DNA from: Propionicicella superfundia DSM 22317
GTDB taxonomy: Bacteria; Actinomycetota; Actinomycetes; Propionibacteriales; Propionibacteriaceae
Assembly: GCF_000423465.1 (NCBI RefSeq)
Contig: NZ_AUIA01000012.1
Location: forward strand, 62,001-126,000
DNA length: 64,000 nt
Direction: 5' to 3'
Below are positions 42,777-53,506 of this stretch, piece after piece. Under the pieces are notes generated by a model. It was given only the letters and a program-made list of their open reading frames with translations. It was not told where the DNA came from and ran no database searches. How positions within the stretch are numbered: the first letter of the stretch is position 1; every line of letters begins with the position of its first letter. The translations under genes and the position numbers were made by a program.

Positions 42777-43124
42777 ATGCGATGGACGGTTGAGTTCTCC
42801 GACGAGGTGTTGGCCTGGTACCGGGGACTGACACCCGAGGGGAAGGCAGCAGCCCGTCGTGTGTTCTCCCGACTGGAAGAGGCAGGGCACATGCTCGGTA
42901 TGCCGCTGTCGAAGCAGCTCAGCGGCGGCCTACGCGAACTGCGGTTCACGTGCGAGGGCGTGGCACGACGGGTCACGTACGTGCTCGATCCCGAACGTCA
43001 GGCCGTCACGCTGACGACATTCCGCAAGCGGCGCCAGAACGAGCGAGCGGAGATCCTGCGAGCCCGCCGAGCCCAGGCGGCACACGAAGCCGAACGCAAG
43101 AAGACCCAGAAGAAGGGGAAGTGA
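42777..43124 (+). CDS. RelE/HigB-type toxin (Gp49 family)
   Basis: A 115-residue toxin. The RelE-fold segments are WTVEFSDEVLAWYRGLTP, LRELRFTCEGVARRVTYVLD and VTLTTFRKRRQNE. Basic residues at the end (RRAQAAHEAERKKTQKKGK) fit RNA/ribosome binding. The toxin gene precedes the antitoxin by 2 bases, the higBA order. The likely action is ribosome-dependent mRNA cleavage, inferred from the family. Confidence 0.85.
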   Translation: MRWTVEFSDEVLAWYRGLTPEGKAAARRVFSRLEEAGHMLGMPLSKQLSGGLRELRFTCEGVARRVTYVLDPERQAVTLTTFRKRRQNERAEILRARRAQAAHEAERKKTQKKGK

Positions 43125-43126
43125 CC

Positions 43127-43432
43127 ATGAAGACCACACCGTTCCGCGAGGCCGAGGCCGAGGCCCTGGCCGCCATGACCCCCGACGAGCGCGCCCGATT
43201 CGACGCCGCCGAGACCGAGGAGGAAGCGCGGCTCCGGCTCGCGGAGCTGGTTTACGCCTCCCGCACGGCCGCCGGGCTGACCCAGACCGAGCTGGCCCGT
43301 CGCATGGGCACCACGCAGTCGGTCATCTCTGCCATCGAGAACGGCGGACAGGTGCCTTCCGTCTCGATGCTCTGGCGGATCGCCCACGCGCTGAATCTGC
43401 ACCTGAACATCGACATGGCCGCCGCGAGCTGA
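43127..43432 (+). CDS. XRE-family antitoxin (HigA-like)
   Basis: A 101-residue protein from ATG 43127, 2 bases after the toxin. The HTH is AGLTQTELARRMGTTQSVIS followed by AIENGGQVPSVSML. It neutralises the toxin and probably represses the promoter at 42731. The linked pair is complete and likely functional. Confidence 0.88.
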   Translation: MKTTPFREAEAEALAAMTPDERARFDAAETEEEARLRLAELVYASRTAAGLTQTELARRMGTTQSVISAIENGGQVPSVSMLWRIAHALNLHLNIDMAAAS

Positions 43433-43438
43433 CTCACA

Positions 43439-43560
43439 AGACCAACCCGTCTCCTGGCTCGGTGAAGAGCGGATCTTGGTGGCGGTCGAGTTCGGTGAGG
43501 CCTTCTTCGAGAGCGGCGGTGACGGAGGCCCGGCGAGTGCGGCAGCTCGGGCAGCGAGGG
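43439..43560 (-). pseudogene. Possible remnant of a zinc-ribbon protein gene
   Basis: Between the antitoxin and the gene at 43584 a leftward frame reads RCPSCRTRRASVTAALEEGL, then ends DPLFTEPGDGLVL before a TGA. It looks protein-like with a CxxC knuckle, but has no start codon and is preceded by stop codons at both the equivalent upstream triplets. It may be the 3' end of a decayed gene. Evidence is weak. Confidence 0.25.
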
Positions 43561-43583
43561 CGCGGCTACGTGCGCCGCGAGTG

Positions 43584-44216
43584 TCACGAACCGGACGGTT
43601 CGAGTACCACCAGGGGGACGGCGAGCCTCACGCCCGTGCTGCGCTGCACCCACGAATACTCGCCCGATCCGGTGATCGTGTTGTCCTTCCAGACGAGGTC
43701 GAGGACGGCGACGACGAAGCGATCGGTCAGCCCGGTGCTGCGCGGGAACCGATAGCTGAGCTCGCATCGGGTGGGCTGCACGCCCGGGTTGAGGTCGAGC
43801 GTCGCGCCCGATCCCGGCCCGCCGAACCGCAGCAGCTCGGCATAGCGGTACACCTCGGTGCCGAGGACGTTGCCGCCGAACGCGTCGGTGTTGGACGGCT
43901 CCAGCGGCGTGTCGGAGACGTTCTCGCACCGGCCGTACACGGTCACGACCCACTCGTCGCCGCTGGAGCCGTAGGTGCGTGCGTCGGCGTGGGTGAACGT
44001 CACCCGGAGCTGCCCTGTCTCGACGGTCGTCCCCGCGGCGACCAGCGGGAAGCGTCCGGTCCGTTCGCGGAAGCCGCCGCAGGCCCAGACGGTCGCCACG
44101 AGAAGGACGAGGATCAGTCCGATCACCGCCGGAAGAGGCCGGCGGCGCGGGCCGGGCGCAGGCCAGTCCGTCGCGAGAGGACCTGTGTCGTACCAGGTCG
44201 CCGCGGGCCGGTTCAT
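43584..44216 (-). CDS. Single-pass secreted beta-rich protein (210 aa)
   Basis: A leftward protein with an N-terminal helix (AVIGLILVLLVATVWACGG) ending in a Cys and followed by a beta-rich outer domain (TVETGQLRVTFTHADARTY and DEWVVTVYGRCENVSDTPLE). The strand pattern and the N-terminal-helix layout match the proteins at 41529 and 42077, suggesting a DUF4352-like shared fold. Two further Cys (GRCE, TRCEL) could form a disulfide. The gene is transcribed opposite to its relatives, between the toxin-antitoxin pair and gyrB. Function is unknown. Confidence 0.6.
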   Translation of the reverse strand: MNRPAATWYDTGPLATDWPAPGPRRRPLPAVIGLILVLLVATVWACGGFRERTGRFPLVAAGTTVETGQLRVTFTHADARTYGSSGDEWVVTVYGRCENVSDTPLEPSNTDAFGGNVLGTEVYRYAELLRFGGPGSGATLDLNPGVQPTRCELSYRFPRSTGLTDRFVVAVLDLVWKDNTITGSGEYSWVQRSTGVRLAVPLVVLEPSGS

Positions 44217-44561
44217 GGGGGCAGCCTAGTGATCGCGGGGCGCGCCACTGGACCCGCGCCGGGCCCGGGGAGACGATCGCATGGGGTGACTCGTCGCGGA
44301 TGAGGCTCAGCGCGCGCGTGAGCCCTCGGCGGCGCGAGGGCCATATCCGACCATGGCCCCACCCCTGCGAGCGGCTCCACGGGGGCTTCGACGCGCGGCC
44401 GAACCCGATTCGGCGGCCCGATGGCCCTTGATAGGCGGGGTCCGAGGCTCTGTTCGGGTAGACTAGAAACGATTTCGGCAATGGCGGCCCGGAGGTCATC
44501 CACCCCCTTACCCGGGGCGCCCCTTCCCGGCCTTCGAGCAACTGCTTAAGGAGTGCACCCT
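44217..44561 (+). promoter_or_regulatory. gyrB upstream region
   Basis: A 345-bp gap without a gene. TAGACT at 44459-44464 (GGGTAGACTAG) is a probable -10 box about 100 bases upstream of the gyrB start, in the context TTCGGGTAGACT; the -35 box is unclear. The Shine-Dalgarno AAGGAG is at 44548-44553. No regulatory palindrome was clear. Confidence 0.4.
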
Positions 44562-46607
<2,046 letters not shown>

Positions 46608-46642
46608 TCGACCCACCAACGCCCAAGGGAAGACACACACGC

Positions 46643-49252
46643 ATGCAAGAGACACCGGACAGCAGCACCGAGCAGGGCCTTCAGCCCATGGTTGGACGCG
46701 TCGAGGAGGTCGACCTCAACGTCGAGATCCAGCGGTCCTACCTGGACTATGCGATGTCGGTCATCGTCGGCCGGGCGCTGCCCGACGTCCGCGACGGCCT
46801 CAAGCCCGTGCACCGGCGCGTGCTGTACGCCATGTACGACGGCGGGTTCCGGCCCGACCGGGGCTGGAACAAGTGCTCGCGTGTCGTCGGCGACGTCATG
46901 GGCCGCTTCCATCCTCATGGTGACAGCGCGATCTACGACACGCTCGTCCGCCTCGCGCAGCCCTGGGTGATGAGGGCGCCCCTCATCGCGGGGCAGGGCA
47001 ACTTCGGCTCGCCGGGCAACGACGGGGCCGCGGCCATGCGGTACACCGAGTGCCGGATGGCGCCGCTGGCCATGGAGATGGTCCGCGACATCGACGAGGA
47101 CACCGTCGATTTCAAGCCCAACTACGACAACCGGGAGAGCGAGCCGGTCGTCCTGCCGTCCCGGTTCCCGAACCTGCTGGTCAACGGGTCGACGGGGATC
47201 GCGGTCGGCATGGCGACGAACATCCCGACGCACAACCTGCGCGAGGTCGCCGATGCCGTCGGCTGGATCCTCGAGCATCCCGAGTCGACGCCCGAGGAGC
47301 GGCTGGAGGCCGCGATCGAGCGGATCAAGGGCCCCGATTTCCCGAGCGGGGCGCAGATCGTGGGCCGCCGCGGCATCGAGGACGCGTACCGCACCGGACG
47401 CGGTCTCGTCACCGTGCGCGCGGTGATCAACATCGAGGAGGACAAGGCGGGCCGGACGCTGCTCGTCGTCACCGAGTTGCCCTACATGTGCAACCCCGAC
47501 AACCTCGCGCTGAAGATCGCCGAGCTGGTGAACTCGGGGCGGATCTCCGGCATCGCCGACATCCGCGACGACACGTCGGCGCGAACGGGGCAGCGGCTCG
47601 TCATCGTCCTCAAGCGGGACGCGCAGCCGCGTGTCGTCATGAACCAGCTCTACAAGCACACGCAGTTGCAGGACACGTTCGGCTGCAACATGCTGACCCT
47701 GGTCGACGAGGTGCCCCGGACGCTGCGGCTCGATCAGTTCCTCACCTACTGGATCCGGCATCAGATCCAGGTCATCAAGCGGCGCACGGCGTTCCGGCTG
47801 GCCAAGGCGGAGGAGCAGGCGCATCTGCAGCGCGGCCTGGTGAAGGCGCTGGACATGCTCGACGAGGTGATCGCGCTGATCCGGCGCAGCCCGCAGGTGG
47901 AGGATGCCCGCGAGGGGCTCAAGGAGCTGCTCGACATCGACGACCTGCAGGCCACCTACATCCTGGACACCCAGTTGCGGCGTCTGGCGGCGATGGAGCG
48001 GCAGAAGATCATCGACAACCTGGCGGAGCTGGAGCGGCGGATCGCGGACCTGACCGACATCCTCGCGACGCCGCAGCGGCAGCGGCAGATCGTCGCGAGC
48101 GAACTGGGCGAGATCGTCGACAAGTACGGTGACGACCGGCGCACGCAGTTCGTGTCGGAGGAGGGGGATCTCTCGCACGAGGACCTCATTCCCGACGACG
48201 ACATGATCGTCACGATCACGGCCGGCGGCTACGCGAAGCGGACGCGGGCGGACCTCTACCGGGTTCAGAAGCGCGGCGGCAAGGGGGTGCGCGGCGCGAC
48301 GCTGCGGACCGACGACACCGTCGACCAGCTCTTCACGACCACGAACCATCACTGGATGCTGTTCTTCACCAATCTCGGGCGCGTGTACCGGGCGAAGGTG
48401 TGGCAGCTTCCCGAGGCCGGTCGCGACGCGAAGGGCGGGCATGTCGCCGGGTTGCTGTCGTTCCTGCCCGAGGAGCGGATCGCGCAGGTGCTGACCGTGC
48501 GGAGCTACGCCGATGCGCCGTACCTGCTGCTCGCGACCCGCAACGGGCTGGTGAAGAAGACGGCGCTCGCGCAGTACGACTCGCCCCGGCAGGCCGGCGT
48601 CATCGCCATCAACTTCCGCGATCCCGACGACGAGCTCATCGGCGCCCAGGTGTGCGGCGCCGACGACGACGTCCTGCTGGTGTCGCGCAAGGGGCAGGCC
48701 ATCCGGTTCGCGGCCGACGACGAGCAGCTTCGTCCCATGGGGCGGGCGACGTCCGGCGTGACCGGAATGAAGTTCCGGAAGGGCGATTCGCTGTTGTCGA
48801 TGTCGATCATCGCCGCCGACGCGTCCGAGCAGGACCGGTTCGTGTTCACGGTGACCGACGGCGGGTTCGCGAAGCGCACCGCGGTGAGCGAGTACCGCGT
48901 CCAGGGCCGCGGCGGGCTCGGCATCAAGGCCATGAAGCTCAACGAGGACAGGGGTTCCCTCGTCGGCGGCCTGGTGGTCAGCGAGTCCGACGAGGTCATC
49001 GCGATCAAGGTGTCGGGGCAGATCATCCGCAGCTCGGTGGGCGAGGTGCCGGCGAAGGGGCGGGACACGATGGGCGTGAAGTTCGTCGGCATCCTGGCCG
49101 ACGACGCCGTCGCCGCGATCGCGCTCTATCCGGAGGCCGGCGTGGAGTCCGACGAGGAGGATTCGGCCGAGTCGAGTACCGTTGACACGGAAGACGTAGT
49201 GGCCACCGAGGAGGCCGCGGTCCCGACGGACCAACAGGAGGACGACGAGTGA
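46643..49252 (+). CDS. gyrA: DNA gyrase subunit A
   Basis: An 869-residue subunit. The quinolone-resistance-determining region is [19 protein letters not shown], with Ser and Asp at the positions that usually mutate to resistance. The DNA-cleaving Tyr is in [10 protein letters not shown]. The C-terminal beta-pinwheel has several repeats, the GyrA-box-like [11 protein letters not shown], and an acidic tail. Its stop overlaps the downstream DUF3566 gene (GTGA). Confidence 0.98.
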   Translation: MQETPDSSTEQGLQPMVGRVEEVDLNVEIQRSYLDYAMSVIVGRALPDVRDGLKPVHRRVLYAMYDGGFRPDRGWNKCSRVVGDVMGRFHPHGDSAIYDTLVRLAQPWVMRAPLIAGQGNFGSPGNDGAAAMRYTECRMAPLAMEMVRDIDEDTVDFKPNYDNRESEPVVLPSRFPNLLVNGSTGIAVGMATNIPTHNLREVADAVGWILEHPESTPEERLEAAIERIKGPDFPSGAQIVGRRGIEDAYRTGRGLVTVRAVINIEEDKAGRTLLVVTELPYMCNPDNLALKIAELVNSGRISGIADIRDDTSARTGQRLVIVLKRDAQPRVVMNQLYKHTQLQDTFGCNMLTLVDEVPRTLRLDQFLTYWIRHQIQVIKRRTAFRLAKAEEQAHLQRGLVKALDMLDEVIALIRRSPQVEDAREGLKELLDIDDLQATYILDTQLRRLAAMERQKIIDNLAELERRIADLTDILATPQRQRQIVASELGEIVDKYGDDRRTQFVSEEGDLSHEDLIPDDDMIVTITAGGYAKRTRADLYRVQKRGGKGVRGATLRTDDTVDQLFTTTNHHWMLFFTNLGRVYRAKVWQLPEAGRDAKGGHVAGLLSFLPEERIAQVLTVRSYADAPYLLLATRNGLVKKTALAQYDSPRQAGVIAINFRDPDDELIGAQVCGADDDVLLVSRKGQAIRFAADDEQLRPMGRATSGVTGMKFRKGDSLLSMSIIAADASEQDRFVFTVTDGGFAKRTAVSEYRVQGRGGLGIKAMKLNEDRGSLVGGLVVSESDEVIAIKVSGQIIRSSVGEVPAKGRDTMGVKFVGILADDAVAAIALYPEAGVESDEEDSAESSTVDTEDVVATEEAAVPTDQQEDDE

Positions 49253-49890
49253 GCGACGAACAGGGCGTCTACCGGACCGGCGGAAGCGTCGGCACCGGGA
49301 CCGAGCATCTGCCTCCGGCGAACTACTTCCGCCCCGCTCCCACGGCGAAGCTCCCGGGTTCCGACGCCCCCGCGGCTCCCCCGGCATCGGCTCCGGCCTT
49401 CACGCCGGCCGACGACCCGGCGCAGACCGCGTTGCGGCCGACCGTGAAGGCTCCGCCGTCGTCGAGTCCGGCGTCCACGAGGAGTCCCGAAGAGGTTCTC
49501 TCCGCGCCGCCGAGCAAGCGGACGCGGAAGGCGCGGCTGCGCCTGGCCCGGATCGACCCGTGGTCGGTGATGAAGACGGTGTTCCTGTTCTCGGTCGCGG
49601 GGTTCATCATCTCGATGGTCGCGGTCGGCGTCCTGTGGACGATCATCGAGGCGTCGGGGCTGCTCACCGACCTCAACGAGTTCATCAGCACGCTCGTGTC
49701 GACGCCGTCCGACCCGACGCCGTTCGACATCCACCAGTACCTCAACGGCGCCAAGGTGCTGGGCGGGACGGCGGTGATCGGTGCGATCGACATCGTCCTC
49801 GTCACGGCGCTGGGCACCCTGGGATCGTTCCTGTACAACCTGTCGGCCACGATGCTCGGCGGGTTGGAGCTCACCCTGGCCGAGGACTGA
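49249..49890 (+). CDS. DUF3566 membrane protein
   Basis: A 213-residue protein from GTG 49249, overlapping gyrA by 4 bases. A disordered Pro/Ala-rich N-terminus (about 95 residues) precedes two helices ([20 protein letters not shown] and [23 protein letters not shown]). The [12 protein letters not shown] start of the domain is typical of DUF3566. Mycobacterial Rv0007 has this position. Function is unknown; association with the divisome has been proposed for relatives. Confidence 0.88.
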   Translation: MSDEQGVYRTGGSVGTGTEHLPPANYFRPAPTAKLPGSDAPAAPPASAPAFTPADDPAQTALRPTVKAPPSSSPASTRSPEEVLSAPPSKRTRKARLRLARIDPWSVMKTVFLFSVAGFIISMVAVGVLWTIIEASGLLTDLNEFISTLVSTPSDPTPFDIHQYLNGAKVLGGTAVIGAIDIVLVTALGTLGSFLYNLSATMLGGLELTLAED

Positions 49891-49923
49891 GGACGCGTCG
49901 GGTCGTCATCAGGCGGTCCCGAG

Positions 49924-49953
49924 TTGAGCCCGCGTTCGGTGCTCGGGTAGAGT
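49924..49953 (+). promoter_or_regulatory. Promoter of tRNA-Ile
   Basis: TTGAGC (49924-49929) and TAGAGT (49948-49953) are separated by 18 bases, a good sigma-70-type pair 34 bases upstream of the tRNA. Confidence 0.6.
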
Positions 49954-49987
49954 CAGCTTTCGGCGTTGTGGCGCCGGATGTGCGTAT

Positions 49988-50064
49988 GGGCCTATAGCTC
50001 AGTCGGTTAGAGCGCCGCCCTGATAAGGCGGAGGTCACTGGTTCAAGTCCAGTTAGGCCCACCA
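49988..50064 (+). tRNA. ileT: tRNA-Ile (GAT anticodon)
   Basis: The cloverleaf is complete: acceptor GGGCCTA/TAGGCCC, D arm GCTC/GAGC, anticodon stem CCGCC/GGCGG around CTGATAA, T arm ACTGG/CCAGT, discriminator A and encoded CCA. It reads AUC/AUU codons. Immediately downstream begins the accessory island, and the usual neighbour tRNA-Ala is not present, consistent with use of this tRNA's 3' end as an integration site. Confidence 0.98.
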
Positions 50065-50298
50065 TCTCCAATCCTTCCCCACTAGGGGGAACGTTCGTCT
50101 CTCAAAGCCCCGCCAACACCTTCGTGCCCAACACGTGCCCAATCGCACCGGTTTCAACCCCTTCGGGCGGCACTCAGAGGGCTGCGCGCGGCGATCACGA
50201 CCCATGGAGCAGCGGCTTCAGCTTCCACGCTCGCGGGTCCATCGCCGAGGGGCCAACCGGACTCGTTAGGGTGACTTGGGAAGAGGAAGTGGGGGGCA
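50065..50298. other. Island junction region with an 11-bp-period direct repeat
   Basis: The 234 bases after the tRNA hold no gene. CGTGCCCAA occurs at 50123-50131 and 50134-50142, the type of short direct repeat often seen at integrase arm sites next to tRNA attachment sites. No integrase gene lies within the window. Confidence 0.4.
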
Positions 50299-52293
50299 AT
50301 GGCGCCGCAGGGGTTCCAGGACAAGGTCGCGTTCGTGTGGAAGGTCGCCGACAAGCTGCGCGGTACCTTCAAGCAGCACGAGTACGGATCGGTGATGCTG
50401 CCGCTGCTGGTGTTGCGCCGCATGGACGCCGTGCTGGCGCCGACCAAGGACGCCGTGCTCGCCAAGGCGAAGACGTTCACCACGATCGGCGAGGGCGAGG
50501 ACGCGCTGTTGAGGAAGGTCGCGGGCCGCCGCTTCTACAACACCGCCCCGTGGACATTCGCCACGCTGCTGAACGACGACAAGAACCTGGCCGACAACCT
50601 GGCGACGTACATCCGCCTGTTATCGCGCGATGCCTACCGGGTGATGGAGGCGTACAACTTCGACGACAAGATCGCCCGGCTCGATCGCGCTGGGCTGCTA
50701 TACGCCGTGATGGCGGACTTCGCAGACCTGGACCTGCGGCCGGTGGTCGTCTCGAACGAGGCGATGGGTTACATCTTCGAGGAGCTGCTGCGGAAGTTCT
50801 CCGAGATGAGCAACGAGACCGCCGGCGAGCACTACACCCCGCGCGAGGTGATCACCCTGATGGTCGACCTGCTCCTGACCGGGCAGGCGTCGAAGGAACT
50901 CACCGAGAACCCGATCCCCGTTCGCACCGTGTACGACCCGGCGGCCGGAACGGGCGGCATGTTGATGGGGGCGATGCACCGAATCCGGGACCTGAACCCG
51001 AAGGCGATCGTCAACGTGTTCGGTCAGGAACTCAACGACGAGACCTGGGCGATCGCCCAGTCGGACCTGATGATGCAGGACATCGACCCGGCCCGGATGC
51101 GCAACGGCAACACCCTCACGTCCGACGCGTTCGGCACGCAGAAGTTCGACTTCATCCTGGCCAACCCGCCCTATGGGGTGGACTGGAAGGCGTACGCGAG
51201 CCCGATCCGTGACGAGTACGAGAAGCTCGGCCACCACGGACGTTTCGGCGTCGGCCTGCCGCGGGTCTCGGACGGATCCCTGCTGTTCTTGCAGCACATG
51301 CTGTCCCACATGAAGCCGACCGGCTCGCGGGTGGCGATCGTGCTTTCGGGGTCGCCGCTCTTTTCAGGGCAGGCCGGCTCCGGCGAGTCGGAGATCCGCC
51401 GCTGGATCCTCGAGAACGACTGGCTGGAGGGCATCGTCGCCCTCCCGGACCAGATGTTCTACAACACCGGCATCTCCACCTACGTGTGGATCCTCACCAA
51501 CGACAAGACAGACGCCGACCGCGGCCGGGTGCGCCTCATCGACGCCCGCGAACTGGGCACGAGGATGCGCAAGTCCCTCGGCGACAAGCGCAAGGAACTC
51601 ACCCCGGACGCCATCGAACAGATCGCCCAGCTGTACGGCGCCGCCCAAGGCGAGTTCGCCGACGACCCGCGCGTCAAGGTCCTCACCAACGAGACCTTCG
51701 GCTTCCAACGGATCACCGTCGAACGGCCGCTGCGCCGCCGCTGGGAGGTCAACCCGGACACCCTCGCAGCCTTGGAGTCGTCGAAGGCCTGGATCGCCTG
51801 GAAGGACGCCCCCGCCGCCGGCGAGGCGTTTGGGTCGCTGGTCGGGACGCCCTACGCCACGGCCGCGGCCCTCACGGCCGCGCTCAAGAAGTTGGACGCC
51901 GCCCCGCCCCTGTCGGTTGTGCGGGAGTTGGTGAAGCTCGCGGCGGTCGCCGACCCGAGAGCGCCGTTGATCCGGGGCAAGTCCGGCCCCGAGCCCGACC
52001 CGGGCCTCCGCGACGCCGAGAACATCCCCCTCCCCGAGGGTTGGCTAGCGCTGAATGAGAAGGCGAGAGCCAAAGCGCTGGTCGAGTCTGCCGAGGCGCA
52101 CGTGCGCAACGAGATCCACCCCTACACCCCAGACGCCTGGATCGACCACACCAAGACCAAGGTCGGCTTCGAGATCCCGTTCACTCGCCAGTTCTACGTG
52201 TATACGCCGCCCCGGCCCGTGACAGAGATCGCCGCAGAGATCAAGGGGCTTGAGGAACAGATCCAAGGTTGGATGAAGGGGCTCCTACCGTGA
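50299..52293 (+). CDS. hsdM: Type I restriction-modification DNA methyltransferase subunit HsdM
   Basis: A 664-residue N6-adenine methyltransferase. SAM-binding motif I is DPAAGTGGMLM near residue 215 and the catalytic motif IV is FILANPPYGVDW near 285; the N-terminal HsdM helical domain contains GSVMLPLLVLRRMDAVL. It methylates adenine in the target set by HsdS and forms the HsdM2S core. It overlaps hsdS by 4 bases (GTGA). Confidence 0.95.
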   Translation: MAPQGFQDKVAFVWKVADKLRGTFKQHEYGSVMLPLLVLRRMDAVLAPTKDAVLAKAKTFTTIGEGEDALLRKVAGRRFYNTAPWTFATLLNDDKNLADNLATYIRLLSRDAYRVMEAYNFDDKIARLDRAGLLYAVMADFADLDLRPVVVSNEAMGYIFEELLRKFSEMSNETAGEHYTPREVITLMVDLLLTGQASKELTENPIPVRTVYDPAAGTGGMLMGAMHRIRDLNPKAIVNVFGQELNDETWAIAQSDLMMQDIDPARMRNGNTLTSDAFGTQKFDFILANPPYGVDWKAYASPIRDEYEKLGHHGRFGVGLPRVSDGSLLFLQHMLSHMKPTGSRVAIVLSGSPLFSGQAGSGESEIRRWILENDWLEGIVALPDQMFYNTGISTYVWILTNDKTDADRGRVRLIDARELGTRMRKSLGDKRKELTPDAIEQIAQLYGAAQGEFADDPRVKVLTNETFGFQRITVERPLRRRWEVNPDTLAALESSKAWIAWKDAPAAGEAFGSLVGTPYATAAALTAALKKLDAAPPLSVVRELVKLAAVADPRAPLIRGKSGPEPDPGLRDAENIPLPEGWLALNEKARAKALVESAEAHVRNEIHPYTPDAWIDHTKTKVGFEIPFTRQFYVYTPPRPVTEIAAEIKGLEEQIQGWMKGLLP

Positions 52294-53498
52294 GCAACCT
52301 GGCAATCGAAGCGGCTCTAGGCCGGACATGGACTGGGAGTCAACGCCATGTCTTCAAACGCGTCATGCGCCAGACGGACGCCCGGGTCGGCGGCGCGGAC
52401 GGCGAAGCAGTCGACCGCCTGTCGCTCTCAAGCGGGGGCTACCTGTATCCCCGGGCTGGAACAACCGATCGGCAACAGGCGTCCGAAGCCACGGAGCAAC
52501 GCAGCTTGCTGGTCGAGGTGGATCAGCTGGTAGTCAATCCCATGTGGCTGACTGGCGGAAGTATCGCAGTCTCCAGCTTGGCGGGCGCCGTTAGTCCGGA
52601 CTATCGCGTGTTCACGTCTTCGACCCACGTCGAGCCACGATTCCTGCACCATTTACTCCGCAGCCAGCCGTATCGGGATCAGTACGACCTTTTCGTGCGC
52701 GCGAATACGACCTTCGATCGGCGGATACAGCAGCAAGACCTCGATCAAATGCCGTTGTGGCTTCCCCCACGAGACGCCCAGCAGCGGATCGCGGAGTTCC
52801 TCGACGACCGGGTCGCCCGCATCGACCGGATCATCGCTGCCCGCGCCGACCAGATGAAGCTTGTGAATGCGATGTTTCGGAGCGAGGTCGCCGGGATGGT
52901 CTCCGGCATCGGAGTTGCGTGGATGGAGGGCGCGCTTCGGCGCTTCGTGACGTCCGAGGACGCCGTGCGGGTCCCGCTGAGTGGCGAGGAACGGGCACAA
53001 CGAAAGGGGCCCTACCCCTACTTTGGGGCATCCGGTGCCATCGACTCGGTCGACGACTACCTGTTTGAAGGTCCGAGGGTGCTTCTGTCAGAAGACGGCG
53101 CGAATCTCTTGGCTCGATCCTCACCGATCGCCTTCGTGGCCGATGGTAGGTACTGGGTGAACAACCACGCTCACGTCCTCCAGCCACTTGATGGGGCGCA
53201 CGACTTCTGGGCGGCCCGTATCGAGTCGCTCGACGTATCCCCCTGGGTGACTGGCTCTGCGCAGCCGAAGCTGACCGTCGACGCAGCGATGGCACTGCGG
53301 GTATCTACCCCGGCCACTGTGGCAGAGAGGCTGCAATTGGGTGAGGCCGTCAGGAGGGTGCGTGTTGTGGCCGAGGGCAGGATCGAAGACCTGAAGCGTT
53401 CCATGGTGATCCTCGATGAGTACAAGCAGTCCCTCATCACCGCTGCGGCGACCGGGGATCTTGACGTGACCACCGCCGGCAGCGGCATCCCCGGGTAG
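52290..53498 (+). CDS. hsdS: Type I restriction-modification specificity subunit HsdS
   Basis: A 402-residue protein from GTG 52290, coupled to hsdM. It has two target-recognition domains, each followed by a conserved helical spacer: PPRDAQQRIAEFLDDRVARI (about 157-176) and the C-terminal RSMVILDEYKQSLITAAATG. It determines which bipartite sequence is methylated and cut; the sequence itself cannot be predicted here. Codon and AT use in the first domain is less GC-rich than hsdM, as is common for exchangeable recognition domains. Confidence 0.9.
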   Translation: MSNLAIEAALGRTWTGSQRHVFKRVMRQTDARVGGADGEAVDRLSLSSGGYLYPRAGTTDRQQASEATEQRSLLVEVDQLVVNPMWLTGGSIAVSSLAGAVSPDYRVFTSSTHVEPRFLHHLLRSQPYRDQYDLFVRANTTFDRRIQQQDLDQMPLWLPPRDAQQRIAEFLDDRVARIDRIIAARADQMKLVNAMFRSEVAGMVSGIGVAWMEGALRRFVTSEDAVRVPLSGEERAQRKGPYPYFGASGAIDSVDDYLFEGPRVLLSEDGANLLARSSPIAFVADGRYWVNNHAHVLQPLDGAHDFWAARIESLDVSPWVTGSAQPKLTVDAAMALRVSTPATVAERLQLGEAVRRVRVVAEGRIEDLKRSMVILDEYKQSLITAAATGDLDVTTAGSGIPG

Positions 53499-53506
53499 GG
53501 AGAGCA

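Noticed and set aside
49871-50071. A short leftward frame across tRNA-Ile reading GLTGLEPVTSALSGRRSN
   Set aside because: This peptide is the well-known mistranslation of the tRNA's antisense strand; the sequence is fully explained by the tRNA.
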